From the NCBI GenBank assembly GCA_018398805.1, contig JAGFBZ010000722.1, forward strand, positions 1 to 64,000: a DNA stretch of 64,000 nucleotides, written 5' to 3'. A program made the position numbers and the translations under genes. Shown piece after piece: positions 45,010 through 58,370 of the stretch (positions are counted from its first letter, which is position 1; the number at the start of each line of letters is the position of its first letter). The stretch comes from Hirundichthys speculiger (lineage: Eukaryota > Chordata > Actinopteri > Beloniformes > Exocoetidae). The notes under the pieces were generated by a model that was not told the DNA's origin, searched no databases, and saw nothing but the letters and a program-made list of their open reading frames with translations.

Positions 45010-45600
45010 AGGAATCAGGATGTAGGAGGCTGGAAGTGTAACGGGCCGACCCCGGTCCGTTCAACCAGCGATGCCTGGTTCATGCCTCGGTGTTGAACTG
45101 ACAGCGTATCCATCCCCGGTGATGGAGACGAGGGCCAACGGCTGAGGCTGCCGACATCTACCTGAGACTCCTGCTCGTGGAAAGTCTCACCTGAGTCTTC
45201 AGGTAACAGAGGAACACGCCGCGTCGGGTCGGGATGAGGTGACCCGAGTCTCGGTTGGGGGCCGTTGGGGTCCGTCTGCTCTGTGAAGCGCCATCCAGTC
45301 AGTTTGGTCACGTTCATCTGAATGCGAGCGGCGAGCGTAGACCTGCACATCCCAGAATTCAACTGGCCACATCATCAGTAAACGCCAGTGAGCCCGTTCC
45401 ACTCTCAGCCACACGTGCCCGTGCCATGACACCCCCACCGCCGTGCTTGACACCTTGTGTGGTCAAATTGAGCTGTTCCCTCCCTTCTCCGTTACTTGTG
45501 TCTTCCCATCACTCCGACTCATCTTGGTTCCATCTGTCGAAAGAAACTGATTCCAGACATGGTGGGATTTTTTTTCTTTTTGGCAGAGTCTAATCTTTCC
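45010..45600 (-). pseudogene. Tc1-like transposase relic
   Basis: On the minus strand, fragments appear in several frames in correct order: STDGTKMSRSDGKTQVTEKG, then VKHGGGGVMARA, SGTGSLAFTDDV, then ARIQMNVTKLTGWRFTEQ. These are familiar blocks of a fish Tc1-like transposase between its first catalytic Asp region and its central Asp region. Frame changes are frequent and the C-terminal DDE part is lost. Confidence 0.65.
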
Positions 45601-46095
45601 TGTTCTTGGATGTTATCAGCTGTTTGCATCTTGTAAACGATCAGGACAGTCTCCTGCCTTCTCCAGAGTATTCTTGTTGATGTGAAAGGGTTTCTTTTAT
45701 TCTAAATATTCCAGCTGTGTCCGTGTCAGCATTCCCGTTTCTACTCCAGTTTAAAACTTGCCACTGGTCTTCCATCGCTGATGACATCAGAGGGAGTAAA
45801 TGGTCTAAGATCCCCTCCTCCTCTGTCTCCTGCTCTGCGTCCTGATTCACGGATCAGTGCTGGCGTTCTGAGACTGTATTTCACAAGCGCGTCAGGGGTG
45901 AAGTGTATTAGCTGTGACAGTCCTGAGTTGCTCCACCTCCGTCGTGCGCTGGCGTGCAGCAGCGTGGGGCTGAGTTCGCTCTGCTGAGAGTTAACTGGGG
46001 TATAAAAATCTGTGCCGCCCTAGTTCTCCAGAAGGCCGATGGGACCGTCTTTGACCGGCCCGTGAACTGCTCTGCATCTCCACTGGACCTTCCAG

Positions 46096-47687
46096 TAAGG
46101 ATGCAGGATAATTATCGACCCGATAACTATCGGGCCGATAACAGGAAATTATGACATCATCTCAATAAGTCCGATATCATGACAAATAGCCCCGATAACA
46201 TATATATTTTTGTCAACACAGCAGTGCCTTGCTCCCTCTGAGCCTTGAATGACCGGCAGTGAATGTTATGTTCAAATGACGTCGGCATAATCAGAAAAAC
46301 GATTACTCAGTAAGGAAAATCCAGAATACCCCCTCATGCCAGAAAACAACTTGTTAACTCGGTCATAATTGTGGTAGTTGCTGACTTGTATTGATATTCA
46401 CAGTATTTTCGCACATGTTACACATGAAAAATAGAAAAAAATCAAATGAGGGAACAGAGGAATTTACGTTACACCTTGAATGCAGCATCGTGGCACAGTG
46501 CGCTGATAAAAACAAACATGGGGGTGATGTTAAAGTTTCAGAAGAAGATAGTTCGCTGGTTATTTGTGACAAATGCTCCAAGCGAAGGAGGGAAAAATAG
46601 CACAAGCTTTAATACGTCAAACCCGACCAGCCACCTGAAACATAACCGTCGCTTCCATGGAGTTTTGAAATCACGCTAACGTGAGCTAACGTTAGCAAGC
46701 CAGCAGCAAGTCTCTCCTCTCCTCTCTGCACATCGCCATCATCTCTCTCATCTAAAGCTTCCATGAGATTAAAAAAAAACAAAACTACTAAACCTCATTT
46801 AGTTTAATTAAAGGCATTCATTTGAATGGAACCACAAGCCAAAATCCTTTAAAAGTAATTTCTTTGTTACTATTTAGTGCACTTTTTCAGTTTCTTTACA
46901 CAGACAAGTCTAACTTGTGTCAGTACATTATACTCTCTGCATTATTTTTTATTGTCATTTTGGAATGCATTTTTTCAGTTTGTAATTCTGATGCATGTAT
47001 TTCCATCAGTTCAAGTAGCCTTTATTTTTTATATCAGTCAGTAATGGACCTAATTTAAAGGTGGGGTAGGTGATCTTTTTTTGCAGCACTTTTTACAATA
47101 TTGCCTGAAAACCTTTTCACATTCCCATTGCACCCACTGAAATAAAATGTTTTGGTCCAGTCTAGAGGGTATAATCAGAGAAAAACTCTGACCAATCAAA
47201 ATAGTGATCATCATTACTTTCATTGGCTGCATAATACGTCCATCAAATATCAATGCACTCCCACCCACCCCTCCCTCCCTCCCTGTGGTTCATGTAGTTG
47301 TGAATCATGTGAAGGCGTGGTTTCGAGGGGTTGAAGAGGAGGAGGTGGAGCCTTTGGGAGGAGGGAGGGAGTGTATATTTTCAAAATCTCACTTGAGTTG
47401 GATTGCTGGAACCGTTTTTTCAAAGAACACCTACCCCACCTTTAAGTTGATTTGAGATATCAAATAGGTTTGTTTGATAGCTTTATGAAAATGTTTGAGA
47501 GGCTTCCAATAATTTTTCATTGGAAAAAATAAATATCTGTTCATTTAAAGAGTCAAATCTATTTTTGATTTTGTTCATAGTATTGATGTAATGATCTTAG
47601 GTATATGTGTGTGTTATCGGTTATCGGTATCGACCTTTAGAAACTGAAAGTTATCGGTTTTTAAAGAACAGTTATCGTGCATCCCTA
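46096..47687. mobile_element. hAT-type element with BED-finger remnant, 1.59 kb
   Basis: The exact 8-bp duplication CCTTCCAG lies at 46088-46095 and 47688-47695. The ends are TAAGGATGCAGGATAATTAT and GTTATCGTGCATCCCTA. Inside, plus-strand 46520-46680 reads WLFVTNAPSEGGKNSTSFNT then SNPTSHLKHNRRFHG, a BED zinc-finger pattern. The catalytic part is absent. A second family member lies at 59369-60270 in the opposite orientation. A smaller element is nested at 47059-47441. Confidence 0.9.
47059..47441. mobile_element. piggyBac-type MITE nested in hAT
   Basis: TTAA lies at both edges (47055-47058 and 47442-47445), as for piggyBac insertion. The inverted ends are AGGTGGGGTAGGTGATCTTT and AAAGAACACCTACCCCACCT. 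The second hAT copy at 59369 lacks this insert at the corresponding place, supporting it as a discrete later insertion. Confidence 0.85.
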
Positions 47688-47695
47688 CCTTCCAG

Positions 47696-48767
47696 TGATC
47701 CATCAGCGTCCTGCCCACCATGTCCAGCACCGTCTTTGCGTTTCCTGCTCACGGTGTCTTCCACGGACAGCGCTGCTTGTAGGTGTTTCAGCGACCGGCA
47801 ACGACATCAGTCATCAAGACGCATTGATTTCATTCAGGCTTGAAGATTATGATTTAACATGGATCTTTTGCTCAGCTGGGCCGTAAAGGTGGCGGACCCG
47901 GTCTGTCCCGTTTGTGTCCTGATGGACGGACGTCTTCACAGGTTCCCGTTTGCGGTTATGAACCCTCTTTTGGCGCGTTTTCGTTGCCGTTGGCGTACTT
48001 CCCGGCCTTTACGACTGCTGAAGAGGGAGATAATCTGGCCCGTGTTGGAGAAGTTGGCGCGGGGTTTGGATTAAGCTCCGCGGGTCAACTCTGCCACGAT
48101 GTCCTCAGATCAGCCGGCCCGAGGAACCGGACCAAATGTCACTTCAAATAGAGCGAATGACCCAGAAACAGAGGGAATAAAGCCTGGATTAGTCCAATCT
48201 GAGTCAACTTGGACCTAAAGTTGTTGGTCCGTCCCTTGTTGTCCAGCAGATGTTTGTTTGCGGGGGGGGGGGGGGGGGGGTAAGGGGGGTGTTTGATGCT
48301 CAGATGCAGTCATCTTGAAGGGAGGGGTTTCCCACACGTCTTTTGATGCAAAGGTCTCAACTGTGTTGTTTTTTCAGAAGAATTCATCTTTTTATTTTTT
48401 CTTATTGATGCTCGTCACCCTTCTGAGCCCATATTTTATTGTACCTGGTGCTTTTAGAAAAGCCGTGTTTTACCCATGTTTCCTGAGCATGGTTACTTTC
48501 TAGAACCTTCATCAACACGGGACCAGTTGAAGTCAGTTGAACTGTTGTTAATTGGAGATTAAACTCCACAAAGCGTCTCTTTGTGCTGAGTTATTTGCTC
48601 TTTTTTTTTCTTTCTTTGAGATTCACTGTCTATTTCAGTCAGAACTTCACACAAACGACGCTACTTAAATCACTTTTAATGCGTGACAGAACATTTGGAG
48701 CCCTTCAAGTAGGAGTGTGGAGTATGGATTATATTTAACTCTGTAACTGAATGATTTCCGTGTTAAG
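47696..48767. other. No gene recognised; 19-base G run at 48262
   Basis: The run of 19 G at 48262-48280 followed by TAAGGGGGG could form a G-quadruplex and is a likely site of assembly error. No coding or repeat identity otherwise. Confidence 0.45.
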
Positions 48768-49585
48768 CAGTGCTTATCAATTTTTTTCTGCTGCACCCCC
48801 CCCTCATTGTGACTATAAATAGTATAATTTGTAGGGGTGAGTATTGGAAAGGACCTCGCAATACGATGTGTATCATGGTACTTGGGTCACGATATGATGT
48901 TATCACAATATCGCGATATCACGATATTTTGCGATATTCTGCCCAGTTAATATCAAAATTAAAAGTAGAGATGAAAAATCAAGTTGCTGTATTGTTCATC
49001 AGATGATATTGATCATTCAGAGGACAAATTGACCCTAATCCTAACCCTTTGAAAAAAATCGATATTAGGAGCTGAAAAATCGATATTATATTGCGATCAT
49101 GATAATCGCGATATATTGCCAAATCGATTTTTTTCTCACACCCCTAATAATTTGTGTATAAAATTGTTATAAATCCACCTCTGCATCACACTGTATCCTT
49201 ATCAACATTAATGGAAACAAAAACAAAATATAGATCACCTTATAACATTATAATATTTAGTCTGTAAAGATTTAAAGTGCATCAATCCCGCCGTAGTCTC
49301 AATGAAGCCAAGCGCTACATCAGCATCGTCATATTTCCTCGTCTTAACTTTCTGCGGACTTTTGTTTGTCTCATTATCTCCGTCTCTCTCCTCCTTTCTT
49401 TTCATCCTTGTTAAATATTTTTCCGTGGCATCTCTTGACGGTTTGTTCACCTCATATCTCCTGCTCTGTGCTGCGTGCGTGCAAAAAACCCAACACAATA
49501 TAGTTAATACTCCCTGCACACACTGGGACAATGAGCGCGCCACGCCCCCGCTAAGGGGTCGCGCCCCAGTCTTTGAGAAGGACTG
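48768..49585 (-). mobile_element. hAT-type element with transposase N-terminus remnant
   Basis: The ends CAGTGCTTATCAA and TTTGAGAAGGACTG are imperfectly inverted. The flanks GTGTTAAG and GTGTAAAG differ at one of eight positions. The minus strand (about 49410-49290) reads MKRKEERDGDNETNKSPQKV and TRKYDDADVALGF, the N-terminal signature of SCAND3/ZBED-type hAT transposases. A complete smaller MITE is nested at 48832-49146. Confidence 0.8.
48832..49146. mobile_element. hAT-type MITE nested in hAT, exact 8-bp duplication
   Basis: ATAATTTG lies at 48824-48831 and 49147-49154. The ends are TAGGGGTGAGTATTGG and TTTTCTCACACCCCTA. The interior is rich in ATCGCGATAT-type words. No coding capacity. 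Confidence 0.9.
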
Positions 49586-49593
49586 GTGTAAAG

Positions 49594-50051
49594 TGACTTC
49601 CTTGCAGCACTCAGCATTTCTGATCGGTTGAGTGTTCCTCACGTTTTCTTTTTTTTAAATTTATTTATCTCCAGTTGTTTCACAGTGGTTATGATCTCAG
49701 GCACAAATCAGAACCAGAAAACCACGGAGAAACGTGGAGCACAAGCGGATTTGAGATGGAGCTCCATCTTCTGCTTCCACATGGGAGGTTGAGAAAACCC
49801 CAGGAGGTGACTGGATGTGAGGAGTTAAACAGTAATCTCCAGTTGTTTCATTGTGTTAACAATCCAATCTGCTCATGAGCAGAGTTAAGTCGCTACGGCT
49901 GAAGTGCTCCTCCTGGTTTAACTGTTTCGTAGTTTGCTGTGACCGGCACTGCAGCGAGGACGACACACTTCAGCAGGCCTAATTTAGCTTAACTTCCCTG
50001 TACTAACTAAGCATCTAGCTCTTTTAAAAAGAGCTCAGAGTTTTAAAGTTC
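49594..50051. other. No gene recognised; diverged direct repeat
   Basis: AATCTCCAGTTGTTTCA (49835) repeats a word of 49670 (ATCTCCAGTTGTTTCA) about 165 bases away, so the sequence between them may be an old duplication. No coding signal. Confidence 0.35.
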
Positions 50052-50460
50052 CAGGGTTGTAGTGATACACTAATCTCACGATACGATACACGATATTTGG
50101 CTCACAATACAATATATATATCGATATTCACCTTACAATACATTTACATCATTTTCTGAAAGATTTTAAAGGGACAAAGTGATTTTTGTGACATCTTGTG
50201 AATGTTCCAATGACTTTGTTTGAATTAATTGAACTGAAAGCATCAATTACACATTATATGGCTGACAGGCAGCTTGTACACACGCGGACAAAATTGTTGG
50301 TACCCCTCAGTTAAAGAAGGAAAAACCCACAATTCTCACTGAAATCACTTGAAACTTACAAAAGTAACAATAAATAAAAATTTATTGAAAATCAAATAAT
50401 CAAAATCAGCCATCACTTTTGAATTGTTGATTAACATAATTATTAAAAAAAACAAACTAA

Positions 50461-51599
<1,139 letters not shown>

Positions 51600-52190
51600 G
51601 TTCAGTGTGGTACACACCTTTTCACCAAACAGCAGAGTGACTACTTGTCTGCCTTTAAATAGGCAGACTGACTGATTATGAGTTTGGAAACACCTGTGAT
51701 GTCAATTAAAGGACACACCTGAGTTAATCATGTCACTCTAGTCAAATAGTTTTCAATCTTTTATAGAGGTACCATCATTTTTGTCCAGCCCTATTTCATT
51801 AGTTTGTTTTTTTAAATAATTATGTTAATCAACAATTCAAAAGTGATGGCTGATTTTGATTATTTGATTTTCAATAAATTTTTATTTATTGTTACTTTTG
51901 TAAATTTCAAGTGATTTCAGTGAGAATTGTGGGTTTTTCCTTCTTTAACTGAGGGGTACCAACAATTTTGTCCACGTGTGTAAATGCTGGACAAACTGAA
52001 TAAAAGATTTGTTGAGAAAAATAGTTTCATTTATTTAAACAGTGCAAATTGTTGCTTGCAAGCTTTTAAAGGTGGGACACGGGGGTTTTGAAAGAAGCTT
52101 AGAATATCGATACCAGCGGCTGAAAAATCGATATTCGATACTCGATAAAATATCGATATATATCACAGAATCGATAAAATCGGTCAGCTA

Positions 52191-55100
52191 CAGGTGTTGT
52201 TGTTGGTCGAAGTCCAGCACGGTGATTGTTGCAGTTGTTCTCTGTCATCCATCAGGCCTCCCCGTACCTCAACACTCAAACGCACACTAATCCGGTTTTA
52301 AGGGGTTAACTAATGAGAACGGCTTCAGCATGTTGGTGCAAGATGTTTTTATTTTGATCAAATGTGACATTCGTTTGAACAGTCGCCATGTGCTTCGCCG
52401 TTTTGTGCAGCGACGCTGGAACGGATACGCTTCTGTTGTCAGTACATCTTCATTTTCGGGCTCCGGGGGGACAGAGTTGGGCCTGCGCGCTTCCTCCGGC
52501 AGCCCCGCGGTCGTCCTGTAAACATCAGACCCAGCGCGTCGGTTACATGCGCGTCAGCTGCCTTGCAGCGGTTCGTCGCTATCGTCGCCGAGGGCCACGC
52601 GAGGTCAGAGCGGGCCGGAGATCCGATGTCGCTGCGTCCTTCACCCTTTTTTGCCGTCAGTCCTCTGTCTTCCGCCAAGTGGATGGAAAAGCCATCCCTC
52701 CTTCTCTCAGGAAATTCCTCGTCGTCCCGGGGGTGAGACGAGGCGGAGGACGTGAAGGAGCTGCAGAGGCTCTGCTTTTCACATGCACTGGCGTTCATTT
52801 TGTTGTTGTAGTTAAACCGTTTGAGCAGATGTCGGCACGCTCGATTGTTTTTCCAGGTTTGTTCTCTCGCGACACCTGATACGCAGCACAGGCGTTATTT
52901 TAACACCTCTGAAAACCCTCGTTTTTGCAGAGTTGCACGTCAGCTGCTTTAATTCGAGCTGAGAATGTGGGCGTGTGTTTGAGGCAGATAGTGTGGCGAG
53001 GAGGGTAATGCAGCACGGCGCAGTAGTACGCCACAGTGCAGCGTTTTGCTGCGTCAGTGCTAAGCCAGCAGAGACGACGGCACATCAGACAGCATCAGGG
53101 CTGGAGGAGGAAGCTGCAGATGCTGCAGGCCGTTCATCTCCTCTGTCGGCCTCCTCCTTTATAAGTGCTCGGGTTCGCAGCACCCTTCAACGTTTAGTGT
53201 GAAGAACGTCGCTCCAGTCTGTCTAATGGTTGATGGGAGGTTCCTGTCGCTGCGTCAAACACTCCTTCAGCCAGCTGGTGACCCGGATCACCTCACACTG
53301 ACCCGAATACTAAAATGCTCCAGAAAATAGTGTTTTTGGCAGTGAAATTTTAGCACCTTAAAGGATTTGGGGTCTAAGAGGCTTTTTTTCAGAGTCGAAG
53401 CTGCTCGTCACCATAAAGTCTAGCGGGCGTGAAGAAGCTCATCTGCCGGGCGCTCACATTCACACGTGCACTAAGGGAAAAGCAGGGATTAGAGTCTGGA
53501 CTGAATTCAAATGCTGTTATGACTCTGAGTTCTGGTCGCACGTCATATTCAACGATCGAGGTTGCCCCGATTCCCGATGCTAACGTCGGAAATACTCTCA
53601 GATTCGGCCATAAATGTGGCTAATCAGGATCTGCGAGTACTGATGCAACGTACCGTAGTTCTTCTTCATTTCGTTGTTCTTGAAGGAAGCGTAGCCAGTC
53701 ATGAAATGCTGCTTTGAGTCTGCAGATGGCAACACGTTGGCAATGTAGCGCTGTTTCACGCTGGAATGCTCATTATGCAAGAGATGGCGCAGACTTAGCT
53801 AAATGTAACAGGACTAACCGTATTAAGGGCTTAAAGAGCCATCAGGTGAAAGTGCACGAGAACTTTACTCTACCCATGTCCTACACGGTCGCTTTGTGCG
53901 ATTCACATTTCAAGTCCACATTTCAAGTCCGAGTGAAATTTATTTTGGATGTTTGAAATTTATTTTGAAACAAACAGCAATGAATAGACACCTGAAACTG
54001 ACCCCATACAGAGTGCACATATAGGACTAACAGCATAAAAAAATCAGCTCTCTAGCTTGTACGGTTTTGAAGATACAGCCCCTCAAAAATGGTAATATTT
54101 TTAAAAACGTTCGGAATGTCGCGAAAATAACCGTACAGGCACTTTTCCAAAAATGTATAAATCCGAAATTATTGCTAGTATCAGGCTAAAATTGCACTAA
54201 GTTACTACATTATAGTCAAAGTTCAAAAGAAAAAAAAAATCAAACAAATCAGAGATGGTCAAGCGGGAAGGTCCTGTTGAATTGAGGTGGAATGAACCAT
54301 AAACATTTGGAGTCGTAGTGTAGTTGAATGAAGAGACGTGAGTCCCAGTCATCTGAAAGCCATTCAAGATCAGCAGTAAATATAATTAAAAAACAAACTG
54401 TTATAAGACTAAAGAAGCATTACGGTCTGGGTGTAAGTTGTGCTTTACAGCTGATCTGCATGTGCTGGAATAAAGTTTGCACAAGTTAAGTGAAGAACAA
54501 AGGAGAAAATCAAGGAGGTGAAGTTGTTTGAGGCTCAGTCCAACAGTCATTTTTTTTTTTACTCAGGAAGTGCATGAGATGATCTGATCCGATCCTGAGT
54601 GAAATGACCAGGAAGTATCTCAGCTGTGGTTGTTAGAAGAGATGTAGAGCTTCTCTGAGACACAAAGAGCTTTAATACATCCTCTATGATCTTCTTTAGG
54701 AACCACAAGAGCGTCCTTTATGACGGAGACCGGGTAATTCTTCTCCACGGTTCCTTCCAGCCACAGCGTTGTGATTTATGTAGAAGATCACGAGGGAAGG
54801 ACGGTGAGCGTGAGCAGCCGGGACATCATCTGGGTCTTTTCATCAGCCCCGACGATGAGGCGACATTTTATTACGTTGATATAATACACTGTGGGTCAGA
54901 GAGGGGAATGGGCATCTACTTCATGTGCTTTTTTTTTGAAGCTTGGTAGTTTCATCACAGTTTAGTCTAAGTGAAGTCATTGCAGTGGCGTTGTCTTTTC
55001 CTGAGTTCTTACCAACAATCTCTCCATAAACTCCTGACATTTTGGAACAAGGTCAAGACGAAGTGGTGAAAGACTGTTGGACATCATTTCACGGTTCACC

Positions 55101-55416
55101 TGTAGGGTTGGCGTGTTTTTAGACTTGAATTGAGTTAAATAATACCACAGGAAATGTATATTGTTGCAGTATAAACTGAGAATCAATCGACGGAGAAAGA
55201 AAGGAACATCTGAACTGAAATGAATCACCAACTGACTGGATAGATGGAAGTGCTTAAGATTCAGAGGCAAGTGTAAAATCTCTAAAGAGATTGCCATGAC
55301 GACATTGGGGTGTTGTGTTTGTTGCATGGCAACAATTGAGCTGATGATGTCACTAGGTACGCACCAATCTGATGTCCATGTCGGGCATTGGGCCCGATGC
55401 TGTCCAAGTCGTAGGT
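52191..55416. other. No gene established; CpG-dense patch at 52400-52760
   Basis: The patch is rich in CpG (GACGCTGGAACGGATACGC, GCGCGTCGGTTACATGCGCG-type words) and encodes overlapping open frames on both strands with no domain. It may be another promoter or an unusually unmethylated fragment. The rest (53200-55416) is A+T-rich with no coding or repeat identity. Confidence 0.35.
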
Positions 55417-55640
55417 AGGGGTGTGAATCACAACTTTCATCACGATACGATATTATATCGATTCTCTGGACAACAGTTTGATATTTGCTGATAACCAAAA
55501 ATCTGTCACAATCCGATTGTGAAATCAGGAGCCAACGATCGATATTAGATATCACATGCTGCTACACAATCACTTAAATTCAAGGCAAATCATTTGACAT
55601 TTTTATTTCTGAGGTCAACCAACATTATATGAAAAACTGA
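55417..55640 (+). repeat. hAT-type left-end fragment
   Basis: TAGGGGTGTGAATCACAACT, TCACGATACGATATTATATC and GATTCTCTGGACAACAG are the left subterminal words of a fish hAT group related to the other TAGGGNTG elements here. No matching right end was found nearby. Confidence 0.5.
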
Positions 55641-55896
55641 CGATGACTGTCAGATATGGGGAGGCTTTCAACTTTCATAATATATAAAAGTAAAGTGAAA
55701 AACCTTTAACACAAAGTCTATTTATTTAATTATTTTATCATATATGATAACACATATCAGTATATACATTATAATTTATTATTTATAATAGATATTACCA
55801 GTATACAATATTAATTTATAGTATATAATTTATGTAATTCTTAATTTCCCATGCGTTGTCGATAAAATGACACGTAACAGTCACATATTCCTTTAT

Positions 55897-56315
55897 TACC
55901 TCCGCCAAGGAGGTTATGTTTTTGCCTGCGTTTCTGTCTGTCTCTCTGTGTTCAAGATAACTCAAAAAGTTATGGATGGAGTTTGATGAAATTTTGTTGT
56001 CAGAAATGTGAAAAGGAAGAACTGATTTCATTTTGGGTGTGATCCGGAATAAATCCTGGATTCTGGATCACTTTCAAATTTTCGATAACATTGCAGTCAA
56101 TAGGGCCGAAAATTATGTTTCTCAATATCTCCGTTAATTATCGCCAAAACTCATGAAATGTGACTCAGGGACTGACAATGGGAACCTCTATCAAATTTCA
56201 AAGGTTGATCTGGATCTGATCCAGAAGGCGGATTTTATCGCAATCTGTAAATTGCTATATGGGGAAATTGTTGCGCTTGGTGGAGGTCTGCGCTCTCCGA
56301 GTGCTCTTCTAGTTG
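55897..56315 (+). repeat. Dispersed CTCCGCC repeat, fullest copy
   Basis: Begins ACCTCCGCCAAGGAGGTTAT, contains CAAGATAACTCAAAAAGTTA, GGATTCTGGATCACTTTCAA and CGATAACATTGCAGTC, and ends CTTGGTGGAGGTCTGCGCTC plus TCCGAGTGCT. CTCCGCCAAG and CTTGGTGGAG give short inverted ends. This family is common in fish, and shorter or inverted pieces lie at 2268 and 4296. Its transposition class is unclear to me. Confidence 0.65.
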
Positions 56316-57980
56316 TACATGATGTCCACCAGTCTGTTGTTATAGCCACGCGGTCTGCATGTGCTAATTTCCTTTAGCTTCATCTTCATTTTTCCTGAAC
56401 AAACGCGGTTTACAAGTCTCACTTAAGTTCGGTCTGGATGGGACTGAATATCTCTGCTCCAAAGTTTGTAGCAGTTCACCAAACCCTTGGTTTTCTGCAA
56501 CACTGTCAGACCTCTGGTCTCTGCATTGTCTGAAAACTGGATGTAGTGTAGTGTATGTTTCTGCAGACATGTTTTCATGGAACATGAGTCCTCCTGGAGC
56601 TTCTTCAGGACTGTACGGTCGTTTATTTTACACGCTGGTGCTTGAGAGACCAACTGGAGTCGGTTTTGTCCCTCTCTGGTCTCCCTTTCACTCCTGTCCT
56701 GCTTCCTCGGTGGCTCCCCTTCTGCTCCTCAGGGTTCGTCTGGGGTCTTACTCTTGGCATTACTCGGGGCTTTGGAAAAGCTTCGACAGTTGCTTCCCAC
56801 ATGTAAACAGCTTTCCCGTTGTCATGGTTACTCGTCATAACAGATGCTGAAAAATGCCAGAGTCATCGGCAGAAATCCCTTCAGAGGCACGGCTTCCAGA
56901 ACGGCGCATTTAAAGAAATAAGTTACGGAGTTTGAAGGGGCTGCTGCACACACTGCACGCTGTGTACCGCCCACTGGGGTCATGGCGTTCCACCACCAGG
57001 GGCGTTTCAGTTGCTCCATGCTGCATTTGTGACTGGTTGACAGTTTTCCAGTTGGGATGGTGTGAACGCAGCAAACTGATTGGCTCCAGATAGGAAGCAG
57101 ATTTTCCTGCAGGCTGCACAGCTGTTCACGTAGTGTCGAAGACGTTTTAGGAAAATCAGAACAGTTTCAAAGCAGGCCTTTGTTTCTAATTTGACCCCAA
57201 GGGGAATTTTACCCCCAAAGCGGCCGACCACAAACTCTTGATGCCGTTCCAAACATTCATATGGAAGATGCTGCGGGTACAAGCGGCCATGTGAATATAT
57301 TATGATGATATTTGCTCTCACATTTGCACATGACTGTCTATAATTATCTCTTCCTCTTCTGAAGAGCTGCTCTCTGATTCAGTCATGTTTAGACAAATCA
57401 CCCTCGTGATATAATGCTTTATAAGTTCTAATATACATTTTATTTTATTTCATGGGGCAGAAAACTTTAAAATGTTCTGGGTTTTTGGTGGATTGGTGAG
57501 TGCTGGACTAGACCTTCAGCCGTGTCTCTTCATATCCACATGTTGATTATTCAGTCTGTTCCAACGGTGAGTCCTCACTGCGACATTAACATGTTTATGA
57601 AGCCACATGACAGGTTTCAATGTAAATAGTGACACTCTTGGGTTGAATCTTTGGGCTGAGAATGCTGTGGTTTGGTTCTGAGTTGGAAATTAATGGGAGT
57701 CAGTTCCTTCGGAAGTGAACATTCGTGAACGCTCTCTGGTTTTTCTGCTGTTTGTTGTTGAAACGGGCAACTGGAAGCTGAACGCAATGACTCAGCCTGT
57801 GTGTGCGCAAGTGTGTGTGTATGTGTGTGTGTGTTTCCTTCCCACACAGACACAAACACATCGTATTAATGGAGAGTCCAGATGATGTAACTGTACTCCA
57901 GTTTCCTCTGCCTCCCCTCAGTTTCTGCTCTGCAAACTAACACAACGAACCAACGGCAGAACACTGACGGTTCTCTACTA
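56316..57980. other. No gene recognised; TG run at 57808-57834
   Basis: Overlapping open frames on both strands without a domain. A GTGTGTGTGTATGTGTGTGT microsatellite at 57808. Nothing else recognised. Confidence 0.4.
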
Positions 57981-58370
57981 GGGATACAACGGTACTCGGT
58001 AAAATACTTAACCGTTCGGTACAACCTGCATGGGACAATACGCTTTTATGTCCCGCAGGATTTATGTTCCAATAACTTTGCACTGGACTTGCACGTGAGC
58101 GTGCGTGCCTTTTAGGCAACAGGCCCGCCACTGCATGTCAACGTCCACTCGCCTCCTCTCACTCACAGTGACCAGCCGATCACACTTTGGCCGGTTGGCT
58201 ACAGCTCATAGACACGGGAAATGGAAAAAAAAAAAAAAAAAACAAGCAGGCGTGGCCAGCGGTAGCGGAGAAGTTGGGAGAAAACTTATTTAAATCGCCA
58301 GTGTGGGAGCACTTTGGTTTTTGCTGTTGAATACACCGGCAAGGGAGTGAAAACAGTTAACAGAACGGTT
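57981..58370 (+). mobile_element. hAT-type left end with BED-finger start, truncated
   Basis: TAGGGATACAACGGTACTCG and TTAACCGTTCGGTAC open a hAT-type element. About 300 bases on, plus-strand sequence reads KSPVWEHFGF then, after a frame change, EYTGKGVKTVNRT, the start of a BED finger, and then breaks off into the minisatellite. Minisatellite-like sequence (ACACTGACGGTTCTCTAC) also lies directly left of the element, so it appears to sit inside the array. Confidence 0.6.

Noticed and set aside
52388..52879. 163-codon open frame in the second CpG-dense patch
   Set aside because: Opposite-strand frame of 119 codons overlaps; neither has a domain or plausible splice context.
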